Assembly: GCA_934085565.1 (NCBI GenBank)
Contig: CAKOHG010000002.1
Coordinates: forward strand, 162,444 to 226,443
DNA: 64,000 nucleotides
Direction of reading: 5' to 3'
Source: an uncultured Bacilli bacterium
GTDB taxonomy: Bacteria > Bacillota_I > Bacilli_A > RF39 > UBA660
In this document: in pieces, positions 62,120-64,000 of the stretch
Numbering within the stretch: the first letter of the stretch is position 1
How the letters are laid out: each line of letters opens with the position of its first letter
Position numbers and translations under genes: made by a program
The notes under the pieces: generated by a model
What the model saw: the letters and a program-made list of their open reading frames with translations, nothing else
The model's database searches: none
What the model was told of the DNA's origin: nothing

Positions 62120-63859
62120 ATGAAAAAAGAAAAGAAAGCGTCTTTTAAGTTAAATCTTAAAAGAACTTGGAAATATATTAAAAAAGCCAAATTTAATTTA
62201 TTAGGTTATGCTCTTGTTAGTATTGCAGAAGCCGTTATAAGTGCTATTATTCCAATCTTTTCAGCTAAAGTGATATTAAATATTACAAACGGAGTAATGG
62301 ATCAATTGATAGTTTCTGCTATAATTGTATTTTTTATTGATATCTTGCTCTACACACTATATTTCTTTAAAGGTTTTTTTTATCATAGAATTTATCAAAA
62401 GACTTTAATAGGTATTCAAAAGTCTTTGGCAAGTGAAATACTTAATTTAGAAATAGAAGAAATTGATACCCATTCTTCAGGATTGTTTATAGATCGTTTA
62501 AATAAAGATACTCAGGATATTGCCGGATTATTTATGGAATATACCTACTGGCTTTCTTATATAATTAGTAATATTGGAGTTTTGGTAACTATATTTATCT
62601 TAAATAAGATTATGTTTATTTACGCGATTGTAACTTCTGTAACTGTTTATTTCATCAATCGAAAAAGTTTGGCTAAACAATATGATGTTCAGAAAAAATT
62701 AAGAGTTATTCAAGAAAGCAAAACAGGCTTAACGAGTGAACTTGTTAGAGGAATCAGAGATATTAAAGTTTTAAATGCCAATCAAACAATTTTAAATCAA
62801 ACAACTGCCAAAATCGCTGAAACGACAAAAGAACAAGTTCATATAATGACTATAAGAAATTTATTTAACTATGTTGAAAATAATGTGCGCGGATTATCTG
62901 ATTTAGGCTTAATTATTTTAGGTTGTTATTTATATAGTAATGCCTTATTAACAATTCCGACATTTGTTATCATTTATAATTATCAATCAAAGATAAAAAG
63001 TTTACTTTCTGGTGTTGCTCAAATATCTGAATATAATAAAAAGTTTGTTGTCGCTGCGGAAAGAGTTTATGAAGTTATTGAAAATGATAAATTTAAAAAG
63101 GAACATTTTGGAAATATAAATGTTCCAAAGTTAAATGGAAATATTAAGTTTGATAATATTACGTTTGGTTATACCGACACTACTATCTTAAAGAATATGA
63201 GTTTTGAAATCAAACCTAATGAAAGAGTGGCATTTGTCGGTAAAAGTGGTGCTGGGAAAACCACAATATTTAGTCTTATAACAAGATTATATCATCCTAA
63301 TTCTGGTACAATCTTCTTAGACAATATAAATATTGATGATCTTTCACAATCTTCTATTAGAGATAATATGTCTATAATTACGCAAAATCCATATATTTTT
63401 AATTTTTCTATTAAAGATAATTTACTACTTGCTAAAGAAAATGCTTCTATGGAAGAAATAAGAAAAGCCTGTCAAATGGCGTGTATTGATGATTATATTA
63501 TGTCCTTACCAGACCAATATGATACGATGGTAGGTGAAAATGGAGTTATTTTATCAGGAGGTCAAAAACAAAGAATTGCTATAGCCCGTGCACTTTTGAT
63601 GAAAACTGAGATTATTCTTTTTGATGAGGCAACAAGTGCTTTAGATAATGAGACTCAAAGTAAAATTCAAGAAGCAATTAATAATTTAAAAGGAGAATAT
63701 ACGCTTCTTATTATCGCTCATAGATTATCAACGGTTATTGATTCAGATAAAATATTTGTGGTTGATGATGGAAAGATAATTGATCATGGAACTCATCAAG
63801 ATCTATTAAAAAAATGTTCTTTTTATAAAAATTTATATAACAAAGATTTAGAAAAATAA
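62120..63859 (+). CDS. ABC exporter, fused membrane and ATPase half-transporter
   Basis: 579 residues. Six membrane helices in the first ~310 residues (exporter type I fold), then an ATPase with Walker A GKSGAGKTT, Q-loop TQNPYIF, signature LSGGQKQRIAIARA, Walker B IILFDEATSALD and H-loop AHRLST. A homodimer or a heterodimer with another half could export lipids, peptides or drugs; no partner half is seen, so a homodimer is more likely. GAGGTA-type site before the ATG. Confidence 0.93.
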   Translation: MKKEKKASFKLNLKRTWKYIKKAKFNLLGYALVSIAEAVISAIIPIFSAKVILNITNGVMDQLIVSAIIVFFIDILLYTLYFFKGFFYHRIYQKTLIGIQKSLASEILNLEIEEIDTHSSGLFIDRLNKDTQDIAGLFMEYTYWLSYIISNIGVLVTIFILNKIMFIYAIVTSVTVYFINRKSLAKQYDVQKKLRVIQESKTGLTSELVRGIRDIKVLNANQTILNQTTAKIAETTKEQVHIMTIRNLFNYVENNVRGLSDLGLIILGCYLYSNALLTIPTFVIIYNYQSKIKSLLSGVAQISEYNKKFVVAAERVYEVIENDKFKKEHFGNINVPKLNGNIKFDNITFGYTDTTILKNMSFEIKPNERVAFVGKSGAGKTTIFSLITRLYHPNSGTIFLDNINIDDLSQSSIRDNMSIITQNPYIFNFSIKDNLLLAKENASMEEIRKACQMACIDDYIMSLPDQYDTMVGENGVILSGGQKQRIAIARALLMKTEIILFDEATSALDNETQSKIQEAINNLKGEYTLLIIAHRLSTVIDSDKIFVVDDGKIIDHGTHQDLLKKCSFYKNLYNKDLEK

Positions 63860-63886
63860 AACTTGAAAGAATATTGAAATATAGAA

Positions 63887-63916
63887 AAAGGAATTCTAAC
63901 ATCTAGAATTCCTTTA
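63887..63916. terminator. Bidirectional terminator at the right end
   Basis: AAAGGAATTCT / AGAATTCCTTT perfect stem between the ABC gene and a converging minus-strand gene. Confidence 0.8.
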
Positions 63917-63917
63917 A

Positions 63918-64000
63918 TTATCTAATGGAGCGAGTGTCGTAGTTATCTACAACTTTTTTCCAATAACGAAAGAATACATATAATCTTCCGTTGCTAGTAA
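63918..64000 (-). CDS. C-terminal end of an unknown minus-strand protein (partial)
   Basis: The minus strand is open from the right edge to a TAA (63918-63920), giving the last 26 residues, TSNGRLYVFFRYW and on to a basic end. The piece is too short to name. The terminator right after it supports a real gene end. Confidence 0.5.
   Translation of the reverse strand, partial: TSNGRLYVFFRYWKKVVDNYDTRSIR

Overview
The window looks like the chromosome of a low-GC, anaerobic, Gram-positive bacterium of the Bacillota. It most resembles the Bacilli / Erysipelotrichia side of the phylum, near the lineages that border the Mollicutes. Evidence: very AT-rich DNA, AGGAGG ribosome binding sites, two T-box leaders, a Bacillus-like S10-spc-alpha ribosomal operon, the secG-rnr-smpB order, a PerR-like regulator with rubrerythrin, and pyruvate:ferredoxin oxidoreductase. 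Ribosomal protein L30 is missing from the spc operon and TGA stops are almost absent, both reminiscent of Mollicute relatives, yet the genes read in the standard bacterial code with TGG for Trp. CwlJ and GerQ, a spore-germination pair, suggest the organism makes endospores. The species cannot be named from the sequence.

Layout. 1-3.4 kb: end of a LysM protein, cwlJ (minus strand), a metallo-beta-lactamase-fold protein, an unknown 352-residue protein, tRNA-Trp and a flavin reductase. 3.4-10.9 kb: T-box-controlled lysS with an extra C-terminal tRNA-binding domain, a small HTH regulator, a YfcC-type transporter, a PPC-domain protein, a ClpC-type unfoldase whose ribosome binding site lies in a hairpin, and a second metallo-hydrolase. 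10.9-24.9 kb: one long operon of 29 genes from rpsJ to rplQ including secY, adk, map, infA and rpoA. 25-32.4 kb: an unknown helical protein, a four-gene ABC exporter module bracketed by near-identical terminators, trpS, and a MATE transporter fused to a cytidylate-kinase-like domain. 32.4-36.9 kb: a small minus-strand gene, a CarD-like regulator, and a three-gene operon joining two DNA-repair-associated families to a divergent GroEL-like chaperonin.

36.9-43.1 kb: a membrane-anchored protein, engB, secG-rnr-smpB, an apparent stand-alone small RNA in the place where ssrA often lies, and cysS. 43.2-52.4 kb: a PD-(D/E)XK nuclease, a long coiled-coil protein with a DUF1292 partner, a Fic protein lacking the catalytic His, perR-rubrerythrin under a perfect 7-1-7 operator, PFOR, and a membrane-anchored protein. 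52.4-64 kb: T-box pheS-pheT, a membrane-tethered HTH regulator, gerQ (minus), a YitT-family protein, ftsE-ftsX with an M23 peptidase that is probably its partner, an S41-like protease, an ABC exporter, and the end of a minus-strand gene.

Most of the window is housekeeping. The less ordinary parts are the chaperonin/radical-SAM operon, the MATE-kinase fusion with its leader hairpin, the Fic variant, the small RNA before cysS, the hairpin over the clpC ribosome binding site, and the shared upstream layout of cwlJ and gerQ. I saw no CRISPR array, insertion sequence, prophage or replication origin.
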